A stretch of 64,000 nt of DNA from Cordylochernes scorpioides. Lineage: Eukaryota; Arthropoda; Arachnida; Pseudoscorpiones; Chernetidae. Where the stretch lies: the NCBI GenBank assembly GCA_030710605.1, contig CP092863.1, positions 112,312,841 through 112,376,840 of the forward strand, given 5' to 3'. Positions within the stretch are counted from its first letter, which is position 1; each line of letters opens with the position of its first letter. Below, piece by piece: positions 53,388-64,000 of the stretch. The notes beneath the pieces were generated by a model, which saw only the letters and a list, made by a program, of their open reading frames with translations, was not told the DNA's origin and ran no database searches. Made by a program: the position numbers and the translations under genes.

Positions 53388-56300
53388 CAGTAGAACATAC
53401 TCCATGAGAGGATACTCCCGCTAGAGGACACCTCTCTACAGTAGAAAATACCCCATGAGAGGACACTCCCGCTAGAGGACACCTCTCTACAGTAGAACAT
53501 ACTCCATGAGAGGACACTCCCGCTAGAGGACACCTCTCTACAGTAGAACATACCCCATGAGAGGACACTCCCGCTAGAGGACACCTCTCTACAGTAGTAC
53601 ATACTCCATGAGAGGACACTCCCGCTAAGGACACCTCTCTACAGTAGGACATACCCCATGAGAGGACACTCCCGCTAGAGGACACCTCTTTACAGTAGAA
53701 CATACCCCATGAGAGGACACTCCTGCTAAAGGACACCTCTCTACAGTAGAACATACTCCATGAGAGGACACTCCCGCTAGAGGACACCTCTTTACAGTAG
53801 AACATACCCCATGAGAAGACACTCCTGCTAAAGGACACCTCTCTTACAGTAGAACATACTCCATGAGAGGACACTCCCGCTAGAGGACACCTCTCTACAG
53901 TAGAACATACTCCATGAGAGGACACCTCTCTACAGTAGAACATACTCCATGAGAGGAAACTCCCGCTAGAGGACACCTCTCTACAGTAGAACATACTCCA
54001 TGAGAGGACACTCGCGCTAGAGGACACCTCTCTACAGTAGAACATACCCCATGAGAGGACATTCCTGCTAGAGGACACCTCTTTACAGTAGAACATACCC
54101 CATGAGAGGACATTCCTGCTAGAGGACACCTCTTTACAGTAGAACATACCCCATGAGAGGACATTCCTGCTAGAGGACACCTCTTTACAGTAGAACATAC
54201 CCCATGAGAAGACACTCCCGCTAGAGGACACCTCTTTACAGTAGAACATACCCCATGAGAGGACACTCCCGCTAGAGGACACCACTTTACAGTAGAACAT
54301 ACCCCATGAGAGAACACCCCCGCTAGAGGACACCTCTCTACAGTAGAACATACTTCATGAGAGGACACTCCCGCTAGAGGACACCTCTCTACAGTAGAAC
54401 ATACCCCACGAGAGGACACTCCCGCTAGAGGACACCTCTCTACAATAGAACATACCCCATGAGAGGACATTCCTGCTAGAGGACACCTCTTTACAGTAGA
54501 ACATACCCCATGAGAGGACACTCCCGCTAGAGGACACCTCTTTACAGTAGAACATACCCCATGAGAGGACACTTCCGCTAGAGGACACCTCTTTACAGTA
54601 GAACATACCCCATGAGAGGACACTTCCGCTAGAGGACACCTCTTTACAGTAGAACATACCCCATGAGAGGACACTCCCGCTAGAGGACACCTCTTTACAG
54701 TAGAACATACTCCATGAGAGGACACTCCCGCTAGAGGACACCTCTTTACAGTAGAACATACCCCATGAGAGGACACTCCCGCTAGAGGACACCTCTTTAC
54801 AGTAGAACATACCCCATGAGAGGACATTCCTGCTAGAGGACACCTCTTTACAGTAGAACATACCCCATGAGAGGACACTCCCGCTAGAGGACACCTCTTT
54901 ACAGTAGAACATACCCCATGAGAGAACACCCCCGCTAGAGGACACCTCTCTACAGTAGAACATACTTCATGAGAGGACATTCCTGCTAGAGGACACCTCT
55001 TTACAGTAGAACATACCCCATGAGAGGACACTCCCGCTAAAGGACACCTCTCTTACAGTAGAACATACTCCATGAGAGGACACTCCCGCTAGAGGACACC
55101 TCTCTACAGTAGAACATACTCCATGAGAGGACACTCCCGCTAGAGGACACCTCTCTACAGTAGAACATACTCCATGAGAGGAAACTCCCGCTAGAGGACA
55201 CCTCTCTACAGTAGAACATACTCCATTAGAGGACACTCCCGCTAGAGGACACCACTTTACAGTAGAACATACTCCATTAGAGGACACTCCCGCTAGAGGA
55301 CACCACTTTACAGTAGAACATACTCCATGAGAGGACACTCCCGCTAGAGGACACCTCTCTACAGTAGAACATACTCCATGAGAGGACATTCCTGCTAGAG
55401 GACACCTCTTTACAGTAGAACATACCCCATGAGAAGACACTCCCGCTAGAGGACACCTCTTTACAGTAGAACATACCCCATGAGAGGACACTCCCGCTAG
55501 AGGACACCACTTTACAGTAGAACATACCCCATGAGAGAACACCCCCCTAGAGGACACCTCTCTACAGTAGAACATACTTCATGAGAGGACACCCCCGCTA
55601 GAGGACACCTCTCTACAGTAGAACATACCCCATGAGAGGACACCCCCGCTAGAGGACACCTCTCTACAGTAGAACATACCCCATGAGAGGACATTCCTGC
55701 TAGAGGACACCTCTTTACAGTAGAACATACCCCATGAGAGGACACTCCCGCTAGAGGACACCTCTTTAAAGTAGAATATACCCCATGAGAGGACACTTCC
55801 GCTAGAGGACACCTCTTTACAGTAGAACATACCCCATGAGAGGACACTCCCGCTAGAGGACACCTCTCTACAGTAGAACATACCCCATGAGAGGACACTC
55901 CCGCTAGAGGACACCTCTTTACAGTAGAACATACTCCATGAGAGGACACTCCCGCTAGAGGACACCTCTTTACAGTAGAACATACCACATGAGAGGACAC
56001 TCCCGCTAGAGGACACCTCTTTACAGTAGAACATACCCCATGAGAGGACACTCCCGCTAGAGGACACCTCTTTACAGTAGAACATACCCCATGAGAGGAC
56101 ACTCCCGCTAAAGGACACCTCTTTACAGTAGAACATACCCCATGAGAGGTCACTCCCGCTAGAGGAGACCTCTTTACAGTAGAACATACCCCATGAGAGG
56201 ACACTCCCGCTAGAGGACACCTCTCTACAGTAGAACATACTCCATGAGAGAACACCCCCGCTAGAGGACACCTCTTTACAGTAGAACATACCCCATGAGA

Positions 56301-58042
56301 GGACACTCCCGCTAGAGGACACCTCTTTACAGTAGAACATATCCCATGAGAGGACACTCCCGCTAGAGGACACCTCTTTACAGTAGAACATACCCCATGA
56401 GAGGACACTCCCGCTAGAGGACACCTCTTCACAGTAGAACATACTTCATGAGAGGACACTCCCGCTAGAGGACACCTCTTTACAGTAGAACATACTTCAT
56501 GAGAGGACACTCCCGCTAGAGGACACCTCTCTACAGTAGAACATACCCCATGAGAGGACACTCCCGCTAGAGGACACCTCTTTACAGTAGAACATACTTC
56601 ATGAGAGGACACTCCCGCTAGAGGACACCTCTCTACAGTAGAACATACCCCATGAGAGAACACCCCCGCTAGAGGACACCTCTCTACAGTAGTACATACT
56701 CCATGAGAGGACACTCCCGCTAGAGGACACCTCTCTACAGTAGAACATACCCCATGAGAGGACACTCCCGCTAGAGGACACCTCTTTACAGTAGAACATA
56801 CTTTATGAGAGGACACTCCCGCTAGAGGACACCTCTCTACAGTAGAACATACCCCATGAGAGAACACCCCCGCTAGAGGACACCTCTCTACAGTAGAACA
56901 TACCCCATGAGAGGACACTCCCGCTAGAGGACACCTCTTTACAGTAGAACATACTTCATGAGAGAACACTCCCGCTAGAGGACACCTCTCTACAGTAGAA
57001 CATACTTCATGAGAGAACACTCCCGCTAGAGGACACCTCTCTACAGTAGAACATACTCCATGAGAGGACACTCCCGCTAGAGGACACCTCTTTACAGTAG
57101 AACATACTTCATGAGAGGACACTCCCGCTAGAGGACACCTCTCTACAGTAGAACATACCCCATGAGAGAACACCCCCGCTAGAGGACACCTCTTTACAGT
57201 AGAACATACTTCATGAGAGGACACTCCCGCTAGAGGACACCTCTCTACAGTAGAACATACCCCATGAGAGAACACTCCCGCTAGAGGACACCTCTCTACA
57301 GTAGAACATACCCCATGAGAGGAGACTCCCGCTAGAGGACACCTCTTTACAGTAGAACATACTTCATGAGAGAACACTCCCGCTAGAGGACACCTCTCTA
57401 CAGTAGAACATACTTCATGAGAGAACACTCCCGCTAGAGGACACCTATCTACAGTAGAACATACTCCATGAGAGGACACTCCCGCTAGAGGAGACCTCTC
57501 TACAGTAGAACATACTCCATGAGAGGATACTCCCGCTAGAGGACACCTCTCTACAGTAGAACATACCCCATGAGAGGATACTCCCGCTAGAGAACACCTC
57601 TCTACGGTAGAACATACTCCATGAGAGGACACTCTGGCTAGAGGACACCTTTCTACGGTAGAACATACTCCATGAGAGGATACTCCCGCTAGAGGACACC
57701 TTTCTACGGTAGAACATACTCCATGAGAGGACACTCCCGCTAGAGGACACCTCTCTACAGTAGAACATACTCCATGAGAGGACACTCCCGCTAGAGACTT
57801 CTCTCTACAGTAGAACATACTCCATGAGAGGACACTCCCGCTAGAGGACACCTCTCTACAGTAGAACATACTCCATGAGAGGACACTCCCGCTAGAGGAC
57901 ACCTCTCTATAAAGGACAGTTTTCCTATGTAAAATGACCATTTTTACAATTAACCAACTCTCCGGTAAGAGGACACCTCTCCCTAAAGAACACTTCACTT
58001 CTGCAATTAGGTGTTGTCCTTTACAGGGAGGTAGTTCTACTG
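53388..58042 (+). mobile_element. Giant expanded pogo-like MITE, ~88 x 51-bp left-end units
   Basis: The block starts CAGTAGAACATACTCCATGA after TA and ends GGAGGTAGTTCTACTG before TA, so it is one TE with both ends. From 53,388 to about 57,910 the left-end 51-bp unit (CAGTAGAACATACTCCATGA, GAGGACACTCCCGCTAGAGG, ACACCTCTCTA) is repeated. The unique centre (ACAGTTTTCCTATGTAAAAT) and right end (57,910-58,042) occur once. Larger internal duplications are visible: the AGAACACCCCCGCTAGAGG plus ACTTCATGAG pair recurs near 54.3, 54.9 and 55.5 kb. Long frames on the minus strand arise because 51 is divisible by three. Confidence 0.93.
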
Positions 58043-58199
58043 TATATGTACAGGTTCTTCAGATATATACTTGTATATATATCTTCTTTCTTCTTATCTT
58101 CACTCTATCATATCAGGGTATCAAGCTTGTTGAGTTTGAGATGGTGTCTTTTGGGGATGAGTAGAGCTCATCAAAGAAGATTTTGACATCCATAATGAT

Positions 58200-58555
58200 T
58201 AGGTGAAGTAGAATGCTTTTGTCATCAAGACTGGGAGCACTACTCATTAGCAGGCCACTGGCTTAGCTCCAATATGAAATGGCCGCCTCTGACATGAGGA
58301 ACAGATGCCATGTACAGCTGCTCCTAACATGGAGTACAGCCTGTATCCCTGGAGTCCTTACAGGGTACAATCAGCCGGGCCAGCTGAGCCCAGGTTTTTA
58401 TCAAGCTTGTTACTGTTTCCCTCCTCCTTTTTCATTTGGGCTTGGGACCGGCAAAGGCGGAGTTATATATATAAAAGTGTCCAATGCGGGATTCGATCCC
58501 GGTTCATGGCAGTCGGAAATTTAGGTTTCAACCACTCAAGCACCAATTCTTCAAA
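58200..58555. repeat. Dispersed retroelement-like fragment and SINE head
   Basis: 58,200-58,455 is the inverted counterpart of 13,380-13,650. 58,480-58,552 (minus) is a tRNA-like SINE head: A-box-like TGCTTGAGTGGTTGAAACC and B box GGATCGAATCC. Confidence 0.55.
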
Positions 58556-59305
58556 GAGATATGTTTCTTTATTGAATTAAGTTTGGCTAGATTTCAGACC
58601 TTTTAGTGTCCTTTAACAGGCTGTATAATAACGTACACTATTCTTAATTGTTGTACTTACGTTTTAGAGGGCCGCGAAGAAACATGGAGACAACGGTCAG
58701 GTAACAACTGTACAAGTAGAAGCCTAAACTACTAGAGGATAATTAAGATGGTAAATATAATGACAACAATAAGATGGCACATATGTAAAAAGGTAACTAA
58801 AGTCATCAAACACATATATGCAAATCAGTCAAATTAAAATGAAAAGTACATTTTATTATTAAGACCTTTTAGTCTTATGCAGATTCTCCGAACAGAAAAA
58901 TGTAAGGTTACATACAGGGATAACAGTAATAGTACCAGCAATAAGCAATGTTATTATTATAATTTTTAAAGATAATCACATATAATTATAATATGAAATT
59001 TATATAAAATTAAGTGTTCTGTCAAATATCTTAACATTATCTTCATTCTTTAATTGGGACTCGCGCACGTTGAAGGTACTACTATCGAAAGGTATTCAAG
59101 TAAAATTGAATCAACAACTTTTTTTATCGTGTTAAGTAGTATTTGATATTTTGATCAGCGATCATTTTATGATTCCAATTGTGTCCAGGTGTTACATAAG
59201 AGTTCACAGGTTGGCCGAGGAAGTTCTACCATCTAATTGGCCATACCTAGGAAGCCAACAAGACAAGGACAGACAAAAAGAGGGCAACAAAAACAATGAA
59301 CCGCT
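58556..59305. other. Spacer with an inverted LINE-type 3' tail
   Basis: 58,850-58,960 (ATTAAGACCTTTTAGTCTTA, then the TACAGGGATAACAGTAATAG stretch) is the inverse of 20,730-20,830. The rest is AT-rich and unrecognised. Confidence 0.45.
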
Positions 59306-60547
59306 CTACCAGAAAGTCGTTTTTGTCACTTCCAGGTCTTCCTTGATAGTTGGGGGTAGATGGTATACATAGGGGATGGGGTAGACATGTGTAGGATTGT
59401 ACATGTTGGTCTCTATGTGTGTAGGTCTTTGTAGGGCCATGTTAATCTCTGTATCGTTCCTATTGTAGTAGTTGTACCGCCGAACTGGTATCACAGGGAC
59501 CATGTTAATCTTCTCTGTATCCTTCCTATTGTAGTAGTTGTACCGTCGAACTGGTATCACAGGGACCATGCTAATATTCTCTGTATCCTTCCTATTGTAG
59601 TAGTTGTACCGCCGAACTGGTATCAAAGGGACCATGCTAATATTCTCTGTATCGTTCCTATTGTAGTAGTTGTACCGCCGAACTGGTATCACAGGGACCA
59701 TGTTAATCTTCTCTGTATCCTTCCTATTGTAGTAGTTGTACCGTCGAACTGGTATCACAGGGACCATGCTAATATTCTCTGTATCCTTCCTATTGTAGTA
59801 GTTGTACCGCCGAACTGGTATCACAGGGACCATGCTAATCTTCTCTGTATCCTTCCTATTGTAGTAGTTGTACCGCCGAACTGGCATCACAGAGACCATG
59901 CTAATCTTCTCTGTATCCTTCCTATTGTGGTAGTTGTACCGCCGAACTGGTATCACAGGGACCATGTTAATCTTCTCTGTATCCTTCCTATTGTAATAGT
60001 TGTACCACCGAACTGGTATCACAGGGACCATGTTAATATTTTCTGTATTCTTCCCATTGTAGTAGTTGTATCGCCGAACTGGTATCACAGGGACCATGCT
60101 AATATTCTCTGTATTCTTCCTATTGTAGTAGTTGTACCGCCGAACTAGTATCACAGGAACCATGCTAATATTTTCTGTATCCTTCCTATTGTAGTAGTTG
60201 TACCGCCGAACTGATATCACAGGAACCATGATAATCTTCTCTGTATCCTTCCTATTGTAGTAGTTGTACCGCCGAACTGGCATCACAGAGACCATGCTAA
60301 TCTTCTCTGTATCCTTCCTATTGTAGTAGTTGTACCGCCGAACTGGTATCACAGGAACCATGCTAATATTCTCTGTATCCTTCCTATTGTGGTAGTTGTA
60401 CCGCCGAACTGGTATCACAGGGAACAAGCTAATCTTCTCAATTCTCCAAACGTCTCTATGCACCCAGAATGATCCAGTAGAAGGAAGGAACAAACTGCCA
60501 GTACCAAGACGCAACCATTTGTCCCCCCGCAGTTGACAATTAGCCAA
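59306..60547 (-). repeat. 66-bp minisatellite with a long open frame; coding status unresolved
   Basis: About fifteen units of 66 bp (ATTGTAGTAGTTGTACCGCC, GAACTGGTATCACAGGGACC, ATG(C/T)TAAT(A/C)TTCTCTGTATCC) occupy 59,440-60,430. On the minus strand the frame is open for about 413 codons. It encodes a 22-residue repeat, PVIPVRRYNYYNRKDTEKIS plus MV, with a unique 43-residue tail rich in P, Y and T. The first in-frame codon is TTG and no ATG precedes the repeats, so any protein would need an upstream exon. Unit differences include both silent (CGG/CGA) and replacement (S/N, K/N, I/M, Y/H) changes, so selection is not evident. No signal peptide or known domain. It could be an exon of a repetitive structural protein or simply an in-register minisatellite. 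Confidence 0.55.
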
Positions 60548-61315
60548 GAGAGTGTTGAAAGATTTAACTTGGTTTGGTCGCCAGGATTACGAAAGTCAAA
60601 ACGAGAGTTTAATGGCGGGTTTTGTGATCGCTATCATTGTGTGGACTTTATCATATTGTGTCAGACTTTGGGGTCCTTCTGGCTCAGCGAGGGGGTTACA
60701 GACGTGGATAAGGGTTGGGGTAGCACTTCAGTATATTGTCGCAAAGTATTTTATTTTAACAGAGTATCATTTTTCATGTTTATATTTTGCTACTCTGTGC
60801 ACTCCCCTCTTTTGCTTATCTTTGTTTACCATTCATAGTTTGTTCTTGTCTGAAATAAATTGTTGTCTCGTCCCGAAGTTGGTCTTCCCTAATTTTCCAC
60901 GTGGCAATATATTAATTGTAAGGCAATACATCTATACATAAGAAATTGAGGCATTGAAGCACTAATTCTATCCTTCGCCATATATACATATTATCCAAAT
61001 ACCCATTACTACATCAAGATAAATATGACTCTTTACCTAAAAACTCTCTTTACCCTCTTTATTCTATTTATATAAATTTAAATTATTTGCCCTCAAAAGT
61101 CTGCTTGCCTCCTTCAATCTATTTATAACAATGGTTGCCTGTAAAGTCGGTTTTACGGGCGAAGATTTTACGTGACAACGGTAGAATATTTATTGATATG
61201 AATATAATTAAATTGCACAATAGGAACAAGGAATTGAATGAAAATAAGAATTGCACAAATTTTAACTATAGAAATATATTTTGTTTACTAAAACATTGTA
61301 CATGTAAACTTAAAC
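60548..61315. other. Spacer with weak overlapping frames
   Basis: Two overlapping plus frames (60,533-60,838; 60,552-60,941) start on non-ATG codons, are hydrophobic at their ends and match nothing I recognise. The 61,130-61,180 stretch (GTAAAGTCGGTTTTACGGGC) may belong to the Helentron remnant next to it. Confidence 0.3.
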
Positions 61316-61860
61316 TTAACTAATTCCTATTTGAGTGATTTTGTTGAGGATAGGACGATGATAGGAGAAATATGAAATGAAAGGAAGTGTTTCTGCTGTA
61401 ATGTGTCTTGCGAAAGTCAAGTCGATAGTTGTTCCTTTTAACGTAGTTGACTTAGAAACGTTTGATACGCAATCAAGATTATACGTATTTTTCATGAATT
61501 TAAGAAACGAGTTGTCAGGCTTTACGTTTTTGTTAAAATCACCACACAGAAGAATCGGTATACTAGAATCAACTTGCACGAACGGTGGCACGTACTGGCT
61601 GTTGTGAATGTACGGACCGAGTCCTTGCCATAGTAACATTCCAATATCCTGCATACTAGCTCCTGGATGAATATATACAGCACCGAGTATAAACTTGAAG
61701 CTAGTATTAGCGGCGAAGCAAGTAACTTCAGTCATGCACATGTCACCCTTGGTTTTAATGACACGAGTTACGTCTGTAATCGCAACTTGGAACACTTCCG
61801 CCGTAGATGTCGATGATAATTTACGATAGATCGCCACTCCACCAGCCGCGTTGGTATTTG
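61316..61860 (-). pseudogene. Helentron-type endonuclease (EEP) domain fragment
   Basis: The minus strand encodes about 180 residues of an endonuclease/exonuclease/phosphatase fold. GGVAIYRK leads in, followed by FILGAVYIHPGASMQD, the catalytic PILLCGDFNKN (D and N of the GDFN box), STTLKGTTIDLTFARHI and the terminal YFSYHRPIL (the S-x-H-x-P box, with Y where D is usual). The TTID...SYHRP pair is characteristic of the endonuclease carried by Helentron/Helitron2-type transposons next to the PIF1-like helicase. It also resembles LINE AP-endonucleases, which more often have SDH. The frame is closed by TGA nine codons before GGVAIY and there is no ATG there (the nearest start-like codon is GTG at 61,837). 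It is therefore either an exon or a truncated remnant. No helicase or Rep follows. Confidence 0.7.
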
Positions 61861-62445
61861 AAAATCAAAACACTTATTCAGATCGAAGGTTCAAATTTTT
61901 GCTAAATAAATTTGAAATTAAATAAAATTTGTAATTGTAAATGATGAAGTTGAAAATTAAAACATTTACTTAAATTAGATGTTAAAATTCTTGCTCAACA
62001 CAGTTTAAATAAAGTTTTCTTATATCTGCCACTTTTTCTTAATATTTGTAATTTTAAAGAATCAATTCGAAAATCAAAACATTTATTCAGATCGAAGGTT
62101 CAAATTTTTGCTAAATAAATTTGAAACTATTTAAAATTTGTAAAATAATAAATAATTAATTAATTAATTTTAAACTAATAATTTACTTAACACTTTCAAC
62201 ATTTATCAATAGTATGACATAACCTATAAACTCAGTTTCTCAACTTTTGTGTCAATCTAACAATTAATCAATCAATCATAGTTTACGATAATGAAATATC
62301 AGTGTACAATTATTTACCTTTATTGTTGTAGTTGTTGTAAATGACGAATCTAAGCACTCCACATTTTCACTACAGACACAGCTGACGATACTTTAACCAC
62401 ACGTGTGAACTTGTATTATGACGCTTTCTTGTTTTTCCAACGCCA
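61861..62445. other. AT-rich region with a ~58-bp duplicated block and a possible splice donor
   Basis: GATCGAAGGTTCAAATTTTT with flanks occurs at about 61,862-61,915 and 62,068-62,128. On the minus strand, ACAACAATAAAG/GTAAATA at about 62,320 is a good splice-donor match and TTTATTTAG at about 61,905 a fair acceptor, so an intron upstream of the endonuclease fragment is possible (inference). Confidence 0.35.
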
Positions 62446-62460
62446 AGAACGTTCGAGAAA
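62446..62460. promoter_or_regulatory. Perfect three-pentamer heat-shock-element match
   Basis: AGAACGTTCGAGAAA fits nGAAnnTTCnnGAAn exactly. It lies about 600 bp upstream of the endonuclease fragment on its strand, beside a GC-rich patch with the palindrome CTGCGCGCGCAG. HSF binding sites spread by Helitrons are known in C. elegans; any function here is inference. Confidence 0.45.
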
Positions 62461-62734
62461 GACAAAGACAGAGACAAGCATGCGCCGATTCAATGCGCCT
62501 AATTCTCTAGCGCTGCGCGCGCAGCACTCTCGTTCGATGACTCATCGTAACGTTACCGGGCGTTACACTTTTTCATAAGTGACTCCCAGCCGCAACCTAA
62601 TTTAAGACGTTGTCACGTCAAAAGTAAATTATATTTACCATAGAAAACTCTTCTTTACCTTCTTTATTCTATTTAAAAGGAAATTATTTACACTAAAACT
62701 CTTTTCCCTCTTTATTCCATTCTAAAGAAAACCT
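62461..62734. other. GC-rich patch and low-complexity spacer
   Basis: 62,480-62,600 is GC-rich with CGCTGCGCGCGCAGCACTC and CGTAACGTTACCGGGCGTTA. 62,640-62,760 has TTTACC/CTCTTT phrases repeated loosely (also at 61,030-61,110). Confidence 0.35.
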
Positions 62735-63061
62735 TTACCCTAAAACTTTCTTTCCACACACACACACATATAAAATAGGTAAATTCAAATTAAAACATAT
62801 AGCACGCACACACACATTTTTTATCCTATATAAAAAGAACCATTTTGCCTTAATGATGAAACTGTCGTTTATGGATTCATAGTTCAGATAACTGTGTTTA
62901 TCCCACATGGAACTGGAAGCCATAGTCTCATCCATTCTCTTAAAGCCACAAGAGGAACTTAAGGAGGGAATATTCACACCAAGAAGACATTCTGTAGTGT
63001 GAATCATCCTAGAGGAATTTCCGCCAGAGGAGCTGTGGTCAAAGGTCGGGAGGAAGTTGTC
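62735..63061 (-). CDS. Weak candidate host exon (unrecognised)
   Basis: A minus-strand frame from 63,061 has an ATG at 63,007 (ATG ATT CAC) and stays open for 90 codons from it. The first ~55 codons look protein-like (LPTFDHSSSGGNSSR, then ECLLGVNIPSLSSSCGFKRM and SMWDKHSYLNYESINDSF), with normal composition and no repeat. The last ~30 codons enter CACACA/AT-rich DNA. A TGA lies just before 63,061 and no clear splice sites were found. It matches no family I know. It could be an exon with unrecognised borders, a retroelement remnant or chance. Confidence 0.2.
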   Translation of the reverse strand, partial: DNFLPTFDHSSSGGNSSRMIHTTECLLGVNIPSLSSSCGFKRMDETMASSSMWDKHSYLNYESINDSFIIKAKWFFLYRIKNVCVRAICFNLNLPILYVCVCGKKVLG

Positions 63062-63432
63062 GGGTCAACTGATCCTGGTTGGTAAAGCCGGTTGGAACTG
63101 GAAACTACGGCTCTCTCTAAGAGAGAGTTGTTCATTTAAATATAATGTTCTATATTGATGGTTTATATGGTAAAATATTTTGAAAGGTGTAATATTAAAA
63201 TTATAAAGAATTTATATAAAAGCTTGTGTGCTTTACCATAGCTAAATTCCATCCTAAAGATAGAGGCTGTCTGGCCGGCATTAATAGTTCTTCAAATTAA
63301 AGATACTTCGGCTAGTAAATCTTTTTTTACTTAAAAGATTTACTGGCCGGAGTTTCTTTAATTTGAAGAACTAAATTCCATCCTTCATTGTCGCATATAT
63401 AAGAAGAATCGTCCAATTATATATGATAAATA
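63062..63432. other. Spacer with a small foldback
   Basis: 63,286-63,372 is a hairpin with ~40-bp arms (AGTTCTTCAAATTAAAGATA with inverse GTTTCTTTAATTTGAAGAAC). The inserted stretch 63,255-63,370 is flanked by the direct repeat CTAAATTCCATCCT (63,242 and 63,371), which looks like a 14-bp target duplication. Nothing else is seen. Confidence 0.5.
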
Positions 63433-64000
63433 AACAAAACTTAAGGAAGTGGAAATAATTTGATGTCGCCGGTCGTCTTTTTTTTTTTTGGGGGGGGGGG
63501 GGAGGAGACAGAGGCTGTTCTCACGTGGTTATCTCGTATGTCTTCAATAAAGGTTACTGTAATATCTTTCAGAGTTATTGTCTGAATCCCGATATACATG
63601 CTGAAAGGTACAACTTCCTTAAGTTTGGTCCATGAGTGTATCTTTCAGAGTTATTGTCTGAATCCCGATATACATGCTGAAAGGTACAACTTCCTTAAGT
63701 TTTGTCCATGAGTGTATCTTTCAGAGTTATTGTCTGAATCCCGATATACATGCTAAAAGGTACAACTTCCTTAAGTTTTGTCCATGAGTGTATCTTTCAG
63801 AGTTATTGTCTGAATCCCGATATACATGCTGAAAGGTACAACTTCCTTAAGTTTTGTCCATGAGTGTATCTTTCAGAGTTATTGTATGAATCCCGATATA
63901 CATGCTAAAAGGTACAACTTCCTTAAGTTTTGTCCATGAGTGTATATTTCAGAGTTATTGTATGAATCCCGATATACATGCTAAAAGCTACAACTTCCTT
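63433..64000 (-). mobile_element. Start of another expanded Tc1-like MITE array
   Basis: AACAAAACTTAAGGAAGTGG, the T/G-run segment, CAATAAAGGTTACTGTAATA and then at least six 76-bp units run off the right edge. The inverted left end is partly degraded. Confidence 0.85.

Noticed and set aside
53359-57998. Very long minus-strand frames (up to 828 codons) with 17-residue repeats
   Set aside because: They lie wholly inside the 51-bp satellite. Because 51 is divisible by three and the unit lacks stops in two frames, overlapping frames are open at once. The unit is a TE terminus, so coding is not supported.
60533-60941. Two overlapping plus-strand frames of 101 and 129 codons
   Set aside because: The two frames overlap each other, neither has a recognised domain, and the longer begins at GTG.
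61316-61837. Complete 173-residue endonuclease gene
   Set aside because: The apparent start at 61,837 is GTG and the homologous domain extends upstream to a stop. It is an exon or a truncated remnant, not a whole gene.
1-64000. Prokaryotic or viral origin of the window
   Set aside because: Pol III tRNA genes, SINEs, LINEs, mariner, hAT and Helitron elements and kilobase satellites are eukaryotic features. No viral structural or replication genes were seen.

Overview
The window is repeat-dominated eukaryotic DNA, most likely from an invertebrate animal and probably an arthropod. It is AT-rich, with Pol III tRNA genes and tRNA-derived SINEs, a Mos1-like mariner, a hAT element, Helitron and Helentron sequence, several LINE-type reverse transcriptase remnants, Penelope-like sequence carrying hammerhead ribozymes, and very long satellites. 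No complete host protein gene is recognised. There are no operons, ribosome-binding sites or CRISPR arrays. Many of the open frames in the window begin at GTG or TTG, or lie inside satellites whose period is a multiple of three, and are not genes.

Layout. 0-15 kb: a SINE dimer, a 152-bp satellite split by a 5'-truncated LINE with a 15-bp target duplication, a 502-bp Helitron inserted precisely into a foldback MITE, LINE 3' ends, a 71-bp satellite, a LINE RNase H fragment, a Penelope-like fragment with a well-formed hammerhead ribozyme (10.4 kb), a pogo-like MITE and an 89-bp satellite. 15-19 kb: a 76-bp satellite bounded by Tc1-like inverted termini, invaded by an R1/Jockey-type LINE and by a SINE that was later duplicated. 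19-31 kb: pogo-like arrays, a SINE split by a hAT MITE, a tRNA-Gly pseudogene, a full-length mariner with one frameshift, further 76-bp arrays and LINE fragments. 31-45 kb: a tRNA-like gene inside a foldback element, solo and array forms of the pogo MITE, minisatellites of 40-42 and 164 bp, a 3.6-kb array of the 76-bp repeat with a ~912-bp higher-order period, an 89-bp satellite and a 48-bp minisatellite. 45-53 kb: a second hammerhead copy, a ~3.02-kb tandem segmental duplication carrying an intact tRNA-Arg(UCU) in each copy, then a ~298-bp tandem array in which every unit carries a tRNA-like gene. 53-58 kb: a 4.6-kb, 51-bp satellite that is an expanded pogo-like MITE. 58-64 kb: a 66-bp minisatellite with a long open frame, a Helentron-type endonuclease fragment with an upstream heat-shock-element match, one weak host-exon candidate and the start of another 76-bp array.

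The unifying theme is conversion of transposon termini into satellites. At least two unrelated MITE families, one with Tc1-like ends (76-bp unit) and one with pogo-like ends (51-bp unit from the left end, ~95-bp unit from the right end), occur both as short solo elements and as arrays that still carry the element's inverted ends next to TA or TA-like sites. The second strong theme is RNA-level machinery: hammerhead ribozymes with a compensatory base change, and a Pol III tRNA-like unit that has become a satellite monomer.
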